In this document: positions 1 to 9,484 of the stretch, in pieces
How positions within the stretch are numbered: position 1 is the first letter of the stretch
Layout of the letters: every line of letters starts with the position of its first letter
Source: Gracilaria caudata
Lineage: Eukaryota; Rhodophyta; Florideophyceae; Gracilariales; Gracilariaceae
Assembly (NCBI GenBank): GCA_030374735.1
Contig: JASCIV010000434.1
Coordinates: 1-20,194, forward strand
Length of the DNA: 20,194 nt
Reading direction: 5' to 3'
Made by a program: the position numbers and the translations under genes
The notes under the pieces: model-generated
The model's database searches: none
What the model was told of the DNA's origin: nothing
Seen by the model: only the letters and a program-made list of their open reading frames with translations

Positions 1-539
1 AAAATCCCTATAAGAAACTATCAAAGCACTGGAGGAGCTTTGCAACTTCTTGCGAAGCTTGCTTCGCATAGCTCTGATATCTGTTTATAGACAAAAAAGG
101 TGCCACGGGCTTTGGCCAAACCCCTTTACATGGCCTCCAGAGATATGTATGTCAATTTATAGGGACATCAACATTTTTCGCGATTGCCTAGGCTTTCTTG
201 GGATAGTCAAAATCAAAGAGGGTGATCAAACGTAGTCTTCGAAGCGTATTCAACGACACAAGAGAGTAACAAATTCCTTGTGTAAGCAATATTATAACTA
301 AAATGTATGTGTAGCGACACCCATTGTTCTTTCGTTTTTGTAACACTTTTGAGCTCTTCCACACCGGCATTTTGAAAGCCCATCTTTCTCCTCCCATCTA
401 CTGTTGATCTCATTGTGTTCAACAGCAACGTCCTCGTCCTACCTTGTTGGCTCTTTTCTCGTGGCAATATCTCTGTTACTGTTCGCCGAACGAATCATTC
501 AAGTTTTGTTTTAACATTTTCTATTTTCATTCTCTATAT
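1..539. other. No gene recognised
   Basis: Only short open frames occur on either strand and none resembles a known protein. The right end, from about 444, may include a worn upstream part of the kinase-like relic that follows, because the frame leading into it stays open there. I see no RNA gene or clear repeat. Confidence 0.5.
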
Positions 540-1654
540 CACAAAGTACTGGATCTTATTTCATTTGGTCTGCAGCTCTCCAATCGCTTGAAACCCAGCA
601 TTTCCTGTAATTCTGGAAAGGACGCGGACACTTGGAAAAGGCATTGACGCGTGCTTCGAATTCAATCTTCAAAAGAGAGTACGAAATTGTCAGGGAACTG
701 GAGGAGACCGCAGCCCTTTCACTGTTCAGCGTTGTGGACTAACACAAAAGGTCTCCCGTTTCGGTGCAGCGGATCTCCAAGGATCCATTAGCCGTTCCCG
801 ACTTTGAGCGGTGGCAAGCTCTGTGTCGCCAGCTGTATGCCGTTCGGAACCTTGGCCACCAAACATTGCAGTGGGCCTATTCTACATTTAACGAAGAAAG
901 GTATGCCTACACTGTGACGAGAAGGACAAAAGGGAAAAGGCTCACAGATGAAAGCAGCTTGCGGAGCCCTCAAATCCATGTATCTCAGAGGATTCGTTCA
1001 CAGAAAAGTTACCTTTCACTCTGTGTGGTGCTGCTTGTGGACCTTTGACGAAGAGGACCTTAGGATGAGGGAAAAGATTGGCGATAAACAACACTCGGCG
1101 CCCTTGATGATGTACCAAGCCTACTGCAATGCACCAGTGGACTTGTTTGCTCTGGGGGTATGTGTTATCGCACATATTAAGCCGTTCTTTCCTTTGGAAT
1201 TAATCCTCAACGAAAATCCAAGGTGGTGGAGAGAGGGAGCTGGAGCTGGAGCTGGAGCCGGGATTCGATGAAGAAATATGGGGAAGCTTGTCAACAGAGG
1301 CATGAGACTTTGTGAAAGGCGTTCTGCATCCAAATTGGAATGGATGCAGCAGAGCATCACTAGTTTCACATCAGTTGAAGCGAAGGCAAAAGCCAATCCA
1401 AACCTGCGCTGCAACCGATTAAGGAAGAACAAGAGAACACAAAATGCCAGGAGCCGTCTTCGAGCAATGAGTGCATGGAGACGATGTCATGCGTGAATAA
1501 TTTCAAGGCTCTTCTGACAAGACGACGCCTTGCTATCCCTGTTCATGGGACGCTTGCTGAGCCCAACCTCAGACGAGGCGCCACTGAGCGCAACGTTCGC
1601 CGTCGACGCGTTTCAAAGCTCTCTACACAGAACAAGTCTGTTGAAATGGGGTGA
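540..1654 (+). pseudogene. PH-domain / pseudokinase gene relic, copy 1
   Basis: This is a decayed copy of the gene at 3469-4147. The end of the PH domain survives: LQLS, then SCNSGKDADTWK, matching LQLS and SCYSRKETRTWK in copy 2. Next comes the kinase N-lobe (SVQRISKDPL, then QALCRQLYAVRNLGHQ, shared almost exactly with copy 2). Further along are kinase-like traces that copy 2 lacks: GFVHRKVTFH in the HRD-loop position, and APVDLFALGVCVI, which fits the alpha-F helix. The frame is broken by several stops (for example the TAA after the residues SVVD near 738) and by frameshifts, and part of the hinge region is deleted. The VAxK lysine is replaced by Gln and HRD reads HRK, so the ancestor was probably already a pseudokinase. 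The last stretch, to the TGA at 1652-1654, is basic and unrecognised and may not belong to the gene. Confidence 0.6.
1236..1259 (+). repeat. Hexanucleotide GGAGCT microsatellite
   Basis: Nearly four tandem units of GGAGCT lie inside the kinase-like relic. In one frame they encode a Gly-Ala run. They sit just after the alpha-F-like segment and probably arose by slippage after the gene lost function. Confidence 0.8.
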
Positions 1655-2900
1655 TGCCCCAGGCGATGAAAGCAACCTCACCATCCAATGCTGTTGTATT
1701 GAACCGAAGGAAGCGAGGACCAGGAGAATAGGTCGCTGGTAAACGACATCAAAGCTTTTAAGAAAAAGATACGGACTTTTCGTCTTCCTTCACGCGGTTT
1801 CCATTGGGCTCTCTTCCAGACGAAGCCCTGCTGAGCTCTGCAGAAACTCTTGAGGTCCCTTTCGCAAGTTCTCGGGAGCAGGCCAGTTTTGTCAAGGAAT
1901 GATCTTGTGGAACGCCGATGGGGATGTTTAAGTACAGTAGTTTTTGTTTCGAGGGAAGACAGTAGAGGTTAAAATCGTTGGCCACGTACAAACTCCACAA
2001 CAGCTTGGAAGTGGTCGGTAACGGAGGACGTTCGGCCCGTACTGTTTCCGGCCCCAAATTCGGTCAAAAAGAGTTATCGTACCCCCACGTTCTCGCGGTT
2101 TTCACTCACTGAGAGATAATGAAGTGGGTGTAATTGAAGGACGCAACAGCTATGTTCATAGACACTCTAGATGGTCCTTCACGGGAAGGATGCTCTGTAC
2201 GTTGCCAATACAATGCTTTTGAGAGTGAGACCGTTTGTACATATCTTCGAACTTCTGCTTGTATTTCTACAAGCCACGGCGCACACCACGGCACGTACGA
2301 CTTGACTCGCGGCTTCGCAGCAATGACTCAAACGCCACCGACATCAGCTCCGCCAGCTCTTTATCCGAACCATGTTCTCGGAGATAACTGATCTCGATTT
2401 CAAGCCCTTCTTCCCTTCATTGGCGACCATTCGTCTCCGAACTGGTACTTGCGTCTCTGCTGTGCACCTCTGATTGGGCAGAGGCATGAAACGGGTCTGG
2501 TACTCTACTCTCGCTTACAGTCACATCAGATTGCCGTTTCACATCATGGGCCATTCACATGATGAAATGCACCCGATCAGAGAGACCTCCCTCTCTCCTC
2601 AGCACCGACAGTCACAACACAACCCGACTTCATAAGAAGCGATGCCGGACCTTAGCCCTCTACAGTTGTTTCTGCTCAAGGTCATGCTACTGTTCAATGC
2701 ATACGTAATTTGCTGTGCATTCGAGCTCATCAGCTTCCAGCCGAGCCCTGTCTTGCGTTTCTTGTACAGTTCTACTATGTTGGGACGCTCATAAATCCAA
2801 CGCAAATGTTGAAACACACCCAGTCAACGTCCACGAGCCCACTTCTTGCTCTCGCGTCTGCCTTCCTGAGCTGTTATGTATCCTAATTGTTACGATACTT
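1655..2900. other. No intact gene; possible minus-strand coding traces
   Basis: No confident gene lies here. Two minus-strand stretches look protein-like. One runs 2395 down to 2156: 79 codons with a single internal stop at 2267-2269, rich in charged residues, beginning EISYLREHGSDKELAELM and later KYKQKFEDMYKRSHSQ. The other runs 2817 down to 2599 and contains RWIYERPNIVELYKKRKTG. Either could be a relic of a coiled-coil or mobile-element gene, or chance. I recognise no family. Confidence 0.25.
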
Positions 2901-3468
2901 TAACTTGCAACGCACACAATTATTGACACTCAACTGCTGCGAGCGAGGACATCGGAGAGAGATAAGGATGATGTGGCCTACGCGGAGAGTGAATTGTACG
3001 GCACCCAGGCCGCCGCGCAGGCAGGTGCTGCCCGTGTTACCGTCTTGGAGGGAGGCAAGATTTTATTGCCGCCGACAGGGGTTTGCAAGTCGCAGTCTAA
3101 AAGCTTCGCAGCTGGCGCCGATCGCCGCCCTTATCGTCTGGTCACCCTTTGGTGTGCTAAGCTTCTGCCCCCCAAGCTTTTGATTAACACTCATTCTCTT
3201 TGCAACCATTGTGGCCTGTATTGTCAATACATCGCTCGCGCTTCGCTACCGGTCCTCAGTTGCTTCTGCTTGCTCGCCGCTTCCTTCTGGACTACTCTTG
3301 CTCTGTTCATTGCAACTTCTTCTTTTTGTCGCTCGTCGTTTGTTGCTGTCCGAGAGATACACACCTGGTCCACTCGGATTTGTTTCTCTATCTTCGCTGG
3401 AATCTTTTTCATCACTGTTTGTTCTCTATGGCTTGCTATACGTTTTTTAATGTCGTGGAATCTTACAT
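2901..3468 (+). other. Upstream region of PH-pseudokinase copy 2, with an ORF fragment
   Basis: A plus-strand frame is open from about 2901 and reads DKDDVAYAESELYGTQAAAQ over 2964-3023, which looks coding-like. It then runs into Cys/Leu/Ser-rich, unconvincing sequence. It has no recognisable start or domain and may be an exon or gene fragment. From 3200 to 3468 the DNA is pyrimidine-rich and probably acts as the 5' flank of the next gene. Confidence 0.25.
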
Positions 3469-4147
3469 ATGTATTCGAAAATGAACCACATCCTGGTTGT
3501 TGTGAAGAACGAGGATATGTACGACTGTTCAGGATGGGTGAGAGTACGACACACCTTCTTTTCACGGCACAAGGTGTGGTACATGAGGCTGTCGGGTTCT
3601 ACTCTCACCCTTCACCAGTCCTGTGCGAGCGCCATTGAGTTGGAATACTCGGTGATCGCGTGTAAGATCACCAGAAACCCTTTGTTTCCGTCGTCATTTG
3701 TCTTGCAGCTGTCAGATGGGTATAAGCTTCGGGTTTCTTGCTATTCAAGAAAGGAGACGAGGACTTGGAAGCAGGCATTGAGCAGTGCCTCGACTTCAAT
3801 TTTCGAAGAGGAGTTTGAAGTCCTTGAAAAGCTGGAGGAGAGCTCAAGTTGTACAATGCTCAATGCAGTGGACAAGCTGGATGGTTCGCCCGTTTCTGTG
3901 CAGCGGATCTTCAAGGATCCGTTCGTGGCTCCCGAATTCGAACGGTCTCAGGCTCTGTGTCGCCAGTTATATGCCGTTCGGAACCTTGGCCACCAAACAA
4001 TGGCAGTGGGCATATTCTACATATAACGAGGCGGAATATGCCTACATTGTAACGAGAAGAACAGAAGGAAACAAAGTCAGTGAGGTGGTGGTCGAGCATG
4101 GAGGTGCACTTCTGAAGGGACGAAGGGCTGCCTATATATTGTTAGGT
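3469..4147 (+). pseudogene. PH-domain / pseudokinase gene, copy 2, frameshifted and truncated
   Basis: The first ATG at 3469 (a second Met follows at 3481) opens a frame with a PH domain at residues ~20-106. It has GWVRVRHTFFSRHKVWYMRL at the start, strands at FVLQLSDGYKLRVSC, and the invariant C-terminal Trp at W100. A kinase N-lobe follows from ~115 (FEVLEKLEE, then SVQRIFKD). PH domains bind phosphoinositides or proteins at membranes, and PH plus kinase is the AKT-like order. Here the glycine loop is degenerate and Q145 occupies the VAxK lysine position, so catalysis is unlikely. One extra base near 3999-4005, relative to copy 1, shifts the frame and gives a stop at 4024. The original frame continues as QWAYSTYNEAEYAYIVTRRT to about 4147, covering the hinge, and then stops matching a kinase. 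All C-lobe motifs are absent. Confidence 0.65.
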
Positions 4148-4384
4148 GCTGAGGTTCTGGTTTTTCGCCAGAACCTCAGCCGTGGCAGTCACAGGGTCGT
4201 ATTGCTGCTCGATATGATTTATCAAATGAACAGCCTTGCCAGTCTCTTTTCCCAGCTCATCGAATGTCTTCGACAACCTTCTAAATTTACCAAGAACACG
4301 CTTGTATCTTTGCTCGATTTGAAGGAGCGAATGAAGAGCTTCGTCCTTCTGCTCTTGTAGACCATCACATTGGCAACCTAAATC
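4142..4384 (-). pseudogene. Coiled-coil protein C-terminal fragment
   Basis: Reading the minus strand from 4384 down to the TAA at 4144-4142 gives 80 codons without a stop. The product is strongly helical and charged: EQKDEALHSLLQIEQRYKRV, then GKFRRLSKTFDELGKETGK, then AVHLINHIEQQYDPVTATAE. Leu/Ile spacing suggests a coiled coil. A stop (4385-4387) lies immediately upstream in frame, and there is no ATG. It is either a last exon (the TTTAG just upstream could be a splice acceptor) or a fragment left by rearrangement. It ends exactly where kinase homology on the other strand stops. I recognise no family. Confidence 0.4.
4148..4180. repeat. Perfect hairpin, 13-bp arms, at the end of kinase homology
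   Basis: GCTGAGGTTCTGG (4148-4160) is the exact reverse complement of CCAGAACCTCAGC (4168-4180), with a 7-nt T-rich loop. It overlaps the last codons of the minus-strand coiled-coil frame and adjoins the point where the pseudokinase homology breaks off. Confidence 0.85.
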
Positions 4385-4429
4385 TTAATTCGCTTGTGCT
4401 GCAACTTTCACTTTACGGTCAAAGAAAAA

Positions 4430-4720
4430 ATGAACCACGGAGGCAGCGACAATGGAGGACACTGCTGGAACCAATACATGAAATATGGATGGTTTCATGT
4501 TGACGAAGATGTAGAAGTTATCAGAGTAGTATTCGAAGGCAATGAACTTTCAATTGCTAAAGACAGAACACGAACTCGGGCTTCGGCTGTTGAGCAAGAA
4601 CCCTGTTTATCTTCCAACGTGAACTTTAGTTATATAGCCATGCATTGGACTAGATTTCGAACGATGGAGGGGATGGATATGAACAGTGGTTCGTCCTACG
4701 TAGTGGGGTTAGTTTGTTAG
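4430..4720 (+). CDS. Hypothetical small protein (96 aa), doubtful
   Basis: An ATG-started frame encodes 96 residues. The N-terminal half is polar (KYGWFHVDEDVEVIRVVFEG) and could form a small mixed alpha/beta fold. There is no signal peptide, membrane segment or recognised motif. No promoter element is evident, and it may be a chance ORF in a stretch with no other gene. Confidence 0.2.
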   Translation: MNHGGSDNGGHCWNQYMKYGWFHVDEDVEVIRVVFEGNELSIAKDRTRTRASAVEQEPCLSSNVNFSYIAMHWTRFRTMEGMDMNSGSSYVVGLVC

Positions 4721-6127
4721 TATTGCTTCCACAATAGAGGTATGCACGCTCTTTAAAGATTGATGGAAAAAATGCTATATAGTTCTGAAGTAAACAATGT
4801 TCGAATGGACACATGTCCTTTAAAACCAATTTGGATGGTCAGCTCGAAATCATGTAAATACATGGTATTGTTGTAAATACGTGATATCGTTGTTGCATTA
4901 AAATCATTGTTTGAGTGTGTCAAGGACAACATTTTTCGCAAGAGATCGTGGGAAAGGATCCACACTGGAGCAGAATGAAAGGTGACACATTTCAAGGGAA
5001 ACGCAGGACCTTCAACGAGCACAGCTCTAAACATGGACAAAGTTGTTTTCTGCAGCACACCTCTCATTTAGCTGGCCTATGGGTCGCTCGAGTGACCACA
5101 TTTCGGAAAGAACCAAATAAAAGCGTGTCGTAGAAGATCGGCACTGAGTACGACGTTTTTTAGTTCAAAGTCGTGAGACTCGGAGTTTCGACACGCACCA
5201 CGTTCCAGCTACCTGTTATTTCAGGATTTGCATCCGTAGTAACTAGCGTAATGGCAAAATCTTTCCGCGTTATTTCAGGGGCTGTAGACCCCGGAGTAAT
5301 CGCTAGTTACGCAAAGCTATTTTCTCAAGGCAAGTTGTTTATCGTAGTTGAATTTGTTATTGCTACCATTCTCCCTCACGAAAAGCCATCATCATTGTTC
5401 GTACTGTATCCATCTACCTATTGCCCTCCAGGAAAAGCACAACTTTAATTACTGCTCTCTATATCACAGTGAGGAGTTTCAGATCAATCGTAATAGTAGG
5501 ACTGTTGTTGTTCTAATATATTACAGGTGTGGATTTCGTTTGTTTCTGCTCAACCTGTTCTAATTATTTATCCCTTGCTGCTGGTGAACGCGTCTACTTC
5601 ATCAGTTCATGCTGTTTCACAGACCCTTCCAGGAGACCACAAAGTGCTACAACCTTTACAGTCTTGGCCCATCTCGGGAATCTTTGGGGAGTAGAAGAGA
5701 ATAGATGATACTGAACCCATATCTTTCGCGACGCTAACAGTCCAGATTTAAGCGCTGTCCACCCCAAGCCGTCTGCAGCAAGGTCCACATAATTGCAAGT
5801 TATAGAAGGGAGAAAAAGTAAGAGAGAGCGATGATGGGGAGATGACTGAGTGGGAGGTCGCCTACAGCGGCTCTTGCGCGACTCTTGAAACATTTGTCAT
5901 TTGTTTTTATCGACATCACCCGACTGCTTGATTTAATTTTTAAAATAAAGCTGTTTCCCTCACAATGTTCTGGAGAAAATTTTTGTGCTTTGGTTTTCAT
6001 ATATATTGTCGTTGCAACCCCTTTTATAGTAGGCAAACTTTGCCAAAAAGCAAGCTCCTATTTCTCATAAATTCTTTTTGTTCTTCACTTTGTTCACTTG
6101 AAAGAACGAGCTCAAGAACTCGAACTG
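4721..6127. other. Intergenic region, no confident gene
   Basis: AT-rich DNA with only short frames. A frame at 5173-5448 (91 codons) contains an imperfect internal duplication and is listed separately as a repeat. I would not call it a gene. The far right holds the upstream region of the zinc-finger gene. Confidence 0.45.
5215..5323 (+). repeat. Imperfect ~54-nt tandem duplication
   Basis: Two successive units begin GTTATTTCAGG (5215 and 5269) and share CCGTAGTAA versus CCGGAGTAA further in. In the open frame they read VISGFASVVTSVMAKSFR then VISGAVDPGVIASYAKLFS. The same stretch carries a 10-bp inverted pair, GTAACTAGCG (5239-5248) and CGCTAGTTAC (5301-5310). It could be a degenerate tandem repeat or a structured site. 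Confidence 0.45.
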
Positions 6128-6135
6128 TATAAATA
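6128..6135 (+). promoter_or_regulatory. TATA box of the zinc-finger gene
   Basis: TATAAATA lies 60 bp before the ATG at 6196, the right distance for a start site near 6158-6165 and a leader of about 30-40 nt. It is the clearest core-promoter element in the window. Confidence 0.6.
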
Positions 6136-6195
6136 TTGATGTCCTATGTGCTTTGAGAGCTTGTGGAGAGCACTGTTTCCCAAACTTAAAGAACC

Positions 6196-6939
6196 ATGGA
6201 TGAATTTGAACACAACTTCTCAAGTGTCGCAGTCGTTGATGATCAGTCTGCGGTAGATATTATTGATTTGATGCCGTTGGCAGAAGATCTGGAGCCAAAA
6301 GGCATTCAAATCGGACTCTCTGGTAAAGCAAAATTTGCTCGATACGACCTGGCTCTGGAACAAGTTGATACAAGTAATTTAATAGAATGCTTTATTTGCG
6401 GGGAGCACTTTGGAGGTCAGGAATCGTTAGGAAGGCACGTCCAAATGGCCCATGTGGTTAAGGAGGAAGGCAAATTCAAATGCAAGTTCTGTCCATTAAA
6501 GTTAAAGAATGAACAAAGAAGGAAGAAACATATCCAGGACGTCCATTCTGGTAGTGAACGGTTTGAATGTGGTCAATGTGGATCTTTCTTTAACAAAAAG
6601 CGTTCCCTTCGAAACCATTCTCGAATGTTTCATGCGTCTTCAACCGCAGGCGTTACAAAGCAATACAGTAGAAGAGATAAGAAAGAAAAAGTATTCTTTC
6701 GTTGCCATGATTGTCCCTATACCACAGGTTATAAGCGCAATATGACAAGGCATTGCAAAGCCAAGCATGGAACGACGCCCATTGCCCTCGATCTTAGTGG
6801 GTGGCATTGTGACAAATGTCAGCGCGGCTTCAGTCGAAAGGGTAATTTAACGCGCCATATCAAGACCGGACAATGTGGCGCGATTCAGCAACCAGATGAC
6901 AGCGGAAGTTGTGCGAACATGCAGTCAGTTTGCGAATAA
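6196..6939 (+). CDS. C2H2 zinc-finger protein with five fingers
   Basis: A 247-residue protein, probably a nuclear DNA-binding transcription regulator. Five fingers can be read: C65-C68-H81-H86, C96-C99-H112-H117, C125-C128-H141-H146, C170-C173-H186-H191 and C205-C208-H221-C227. The first four have the classical C-x2-C-x12-H-x4-H spacing. The last is a C2HC variant (H-x5-C). Residues 1-60 are acidic and finger-free and could be an activation or interaction region. Linkers are not the TGEKP type of vertebrate KRAB or Kruppel proteins, and fingers 3 and 4 are separated by a basic 23-residue spacer containing YSRRDKKEK, a possible nuclear localisation signal. The start is supported by the context AACCATGG and the TATA box upstream. 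The frame is intact and single-exon. DNA target unknown. Confidence 0.93.
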   Translation: MDEFEHNFSSVAVVDDQSAVDIIDLMPLAEDLEPKGIQIGLSGKAKFARYDLALEQVDTSNLIECFICGEHFGGQESLGRHVQMAHVVKEEGKFKCKFCPLKLKNEQRRKKHIQDVHSGSERFECGQCGSFFNKKRSLRNHSRMFHASSTAGVTKQYSRRDKKEKVFFRCHDCPYTTGYKRNMTRHCKAKHGTTPIALDLSGWHCDKCQRGFSRKGNLTRHIKTGQCGAIQQPDDSGSCANMQSVCE

Positions 6940-7075
6940 TTGTTTGCTAGCTAGCGTTACATGTTACGAGTGATTTAAGTAAACTTTTCTCCTCTAACCT
7001 GTAAACGGAAAGGAAGGCACCAAGGTGTAACCTAAGACGTGATGTCTTGCTCAGCAAACTCGTTCCACCACACGA

Positions 7076-7261
7076 ATGTTTGACATGTTGGAGCTTTTCT
7101 GGGAACAGGTAAAACTACAACGGTGGAAACGCTACCTGTACCGTTGGACTCAGTTCACCGTTCGTTCTTCGAAAAGGCGTGAATTAAGGATTCACCCTGT
7201 GAACGAAGACAAGTCGGATGGTGATTGGCTACCTACAAGTATTGAAGAACCCGATCCATAA
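7076..7261 (+). CDS. Hypothetical short protein (61 aa), doubtful
   Basis: An ATG frame encodes a basic, Trp-rich N-terminal half (WEQVKLQRWKRYLYRWTQF) and an acidic C-terminal tail, ending in two adjacent stops. No family is recognised. It lies 136 bp after the zinc-finger gene on the same strand and could be a separate small gene, 3' untranslated sequence or chance. Confidence 0.22.
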   Translation: MFDMLELFWEQVKLQRWKRYLYRWTQFTVRSSKRRELRIHPVNEDKSDGDWLPTSIEEPDP

Positions 7262-7604
7262 TAGAGCAAAACATGAGCCACGTAACTGTAAACACAAAGA
7301 ATGACAGTAAGTGTCTGCGATTCCCCTTCCAATTTGCGACGCTCGTGGATGTCATGCGCCACACCAAAGTTTATCCCCATTCAACTTGAGAGGAGTCCGT
7401 GTACACTACGAGCCCTCCAACTCGCTATCATGGGCCATGATACATGGCACCCGTCAGATGGTAGACTGCCGTTGAAGCTATACACCTCGTCACTGCTCTC
7501 GCACTCGCACCCTTGACAATACTCGCGGACCTGAGTTGGAAAGAACTGCTGAATGCCCACTCCCACAATGCCGCCCTCATCAAACCATACTTTCCCACGC
7601 CCCC

Positions 7605-8738
7605 ATGACGCCCCCGAAGCGTACTATATTTTCCGTGCTCCGGCGTCATCAGCTGGTGAGCATTTTGGTCTTCCTCATCATAGCATGTACGCTTTCCGTG
7701 TTGCTTCTCCGCGAGCATCTTTCGCTGCGCTTATCCTCTCTCCGCCGACTCTCGTTCCGAACGTCCTGTGTGTTGGCCTTGGGTCATCAGAACAACGAAG
7801 GAATTGGTCAGGCGCTGCTTCGTAACCAGTTCGCCGTGTTCGTGGCCGAGCTGCTCTCGGCCAAACTCAGCCTCCCCGAGCATGCCAGCTTCCACGGATA
7901 TAAGCTCGCCGACTTTTTCGACCGCTGCGGCTCAGCACAGGGCTCTGGTAACAAGAGCACAACGGAAGTGCCAGAGCACTGTATACTACGAAAGAAAGAG
8001 CTGCTGTTGCGTAACTGCGAGCGCGGGGATTGTGATTGTGTCACGGCGGAGACAATGAAGTTTGTACGTCCTCTTGCGGAACGTTGCGACGTCATCGGCG
8101 TGTATCATGACGGCTTCAAAACACAGGAGTACTCTGGATGCGTATCAAACGTGCTCAAACGTTATTTTGGCGGACCCAACCGTTGGCCCAGGCCGTACAA
8201 CGCAGTTCACAATCGACAGGGTGACCTCAGGGAAAAGTTCGACGCCAGTAGCGTGGGGATGTACATGCTCAACAACATCATCAGCTTCATGTGCAGACAC
8301 AGCGACCGAGATATCATCGTCGTCACGCAGGGAGAGCCCGAGATGCCAAAGTGTGGCAATCGCGTGGTTCTGGCGGGGAACACCTCCGAGCGCGACTCGT
8401 TCCCCATCTTCCAGCATGCGCAATGGGTTGGCGTGGGGCAAAGCGGGTTTGGAATAGCCATGATGCAGATCTCAAACCCGGAACGCGTTTTAATGGACAC
8501 GTACGTCACGCAATGGTACGACTGGCTTGTCAAACCTGAGTGGACTGTGTTCAACGAAGCTGGTGCTGTCTTTTCGTTTACATCCGGTAAAAAGGCCATC
8601 GAGGCGAAGTATGCGGGCGCAGGATTGGAGGTGCGTACCATTCGTAACAAGGACCTTAGGAAGTATGATACTTTTGAAACAGAGGTGCCGGCCCGAAGAT
8701 GGGAGAAGGAAGCGTTTCCAGCACAGGAGGGAAGTTGA
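7605..8738 (+). CDS. Type II membrane glycosyltransferase-like protein (fucosyltransferase-like)
   Basis: A 377-residue protein read from the ATG at 7605. The frame stays open upstream but has no earlier ATG. A short basic N-terminus (PPKRT, LRRH) precedes one hydrophobic segment at ~17-35, typical of a Golgi signal anchor with a lumenal catalytic domain. At 57-88 the segment GIGQALLRNQFAVFVAE resembles the N-terminal glycine-rich helix of GT-B fucosyltransferases. HNRQGDLR at ~202-209 fits the HxRxGD motif of alpha-1,2 and alpha-1,6 fucosyltransferases, which binds the GDP-fucose phosphate. GQSGFGIAMMQISNP at ~268-282 sits where those enzymes have their C-terminal Ser-rich donor-binding motif. 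Several Cys suggest lumenal disulphides. These motif matches are my reading. The exact donor sugar is inferred, and a divergent family of unknown specificity is possible. The frame is intact, without introns. Confidence 0.65.
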   Translation: MTPPKRTIFSVLRRHQLVSILVFLIIACTLSVLLLREHLSLRLSSLRRLSFRTSCVLALGHQNNEGIGQALLRNQFAVFVAELLSAKLSLPEHASFHGYKLADFFDRCGSAQGSGNKSTTEVPEHCILRKKELLLRNCERGDCDCVTAETMKFVRPLAERCDVIGVYHDGFKTQEYSGCVSNVLKRYFGGPNRWPRPYNAVHNRQGDLREKFDASSVGMYMLNNIISFMCRHSDRDIIVVTQGEPEMPKCGNRVVLAGNTSERDSFPIFQHAQWVGVGQSGFGIAMMQISNPERVLMDTYVTQWYDWLVKPEWTVFNEAGAVFSFTSGKKAIEAKYAGAGLEVRTIRNKDLRKYDTFETEVPARRWEKEAFPAQEGS

Positions 8739-9065
8739 AAGTTACCTTCGGTAGTATGGGATTTGATTCCGACTGAAGGAGCACGGCGAAACCGTAGGCT
8801 GTAGGAGTTACCTTCGTAAATGTGGAACGGAGACATTCCTTCGGGCATGGATAACGACATGATGTCGCAACAACAGTTGGCCAATCTGGGGAGGTCTACT
8901 CGACAAGATGTCATGATGATCTCCCATTCCACGAGCGATAAATATAGATAGCCGCGTGTAACACGTGCATATCATCTTCTTACAGCGCGGAGATAACTTA
9001 CAGAGAGTTACGTTATGACCTGACGCGCTGTAAAGCACGTGCAGCACGGTGCGTGATACTCAACA
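8739..9065. other. Intergenic, with two ACCTTCG motifs
   Basis: No gene is supported. The 3' flank of the glycosyltransferase gene holds ACCTTCGGTAG (8744-8754) and ACCTTCGTA (8810-8818), two members of a motif that recurs in the window. Confidence 0.5.
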
Positions 9066-9098
9066 GTCGAGCTCGTGCGTCGAGCTCGTGCTCGACGC
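9066..9098. repeat. 13-bp exact tandem repeat with overlapping hairpin
   Basis: GTCGAGCTCGTGC occurs twice back to back (9066-9078, 9079-9091). The second unit also forms a hairpin with 9-bp arms (9077-9085 and 9090-9098) around a TCGT loop. It lies in the GC-rich region upstream of the 9485 gene. Confidence 0.85.
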
Positions 9099-9193
9099 AA
9101 CTCCGCCCAAGTCGCGTCGCCTCTTCGCACCGCAACCACACCGCGAACGTCGCAGCCCGAGCGCCGCGAGCGCACGACGCCTACGGCCAAGCC

Positions 9194-9230
9194 ACGCCGC
9201 CACGTGCCTCGACGAGGCACGTGGCGGCGT
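9194..9230. repeat. Perfect 37-nt palindrome, 18-bp arms
   Basis: The arm 9194-9211 (core CGCCGCCACGTGCCTCG) is the exact reverse complement of 9213-9230, with one base between. Each arm contains a CACGTG E-box or G-box core. It lies about 255 bp before the ATG at 9485, so it could bind a bHLH or bZIP dimer or form a cruciform, or be a foldback insertion. Confidence 0.9.
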
Positions 9231-9484
9231 CCGTCGCTCTTCGTCGCCCAAATGAATTGCGCAGTCCACCAAAACGGAAACCGTCTGCCTTCCGCCCCCC
9301 ACACGCGCGCGCTATCTACGCGCGCTGTGTTTACATTCGCGCTCTTCTCTCACCTCTATTTCACGCGCCGTCCATCATAACTTTCTCTTCGTTGCTTCCG
9401 CTTCCCACCCACCCCCACCGCTCCGCACCTCTCCGCTCCCGTCTCTTCCTCACTCGGACTGTTGTGCACGCCCCCACTTCAACC

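Noticed and set aside
8207..8932. 241-codon open frame on the minus strand
   Set aside because: It lies antisense to the glycosyltransferase-like gene, which has clear motifs and a membrane anchor. The antisense frame shows no domain and is best explained as a shadow.
9008..9304. Overlapping frames on both strands before 9485
   Set aside because: GC-rich palindromic DNA gives long open frames by composition. All are Arg/Ala-rich and unconvincing.
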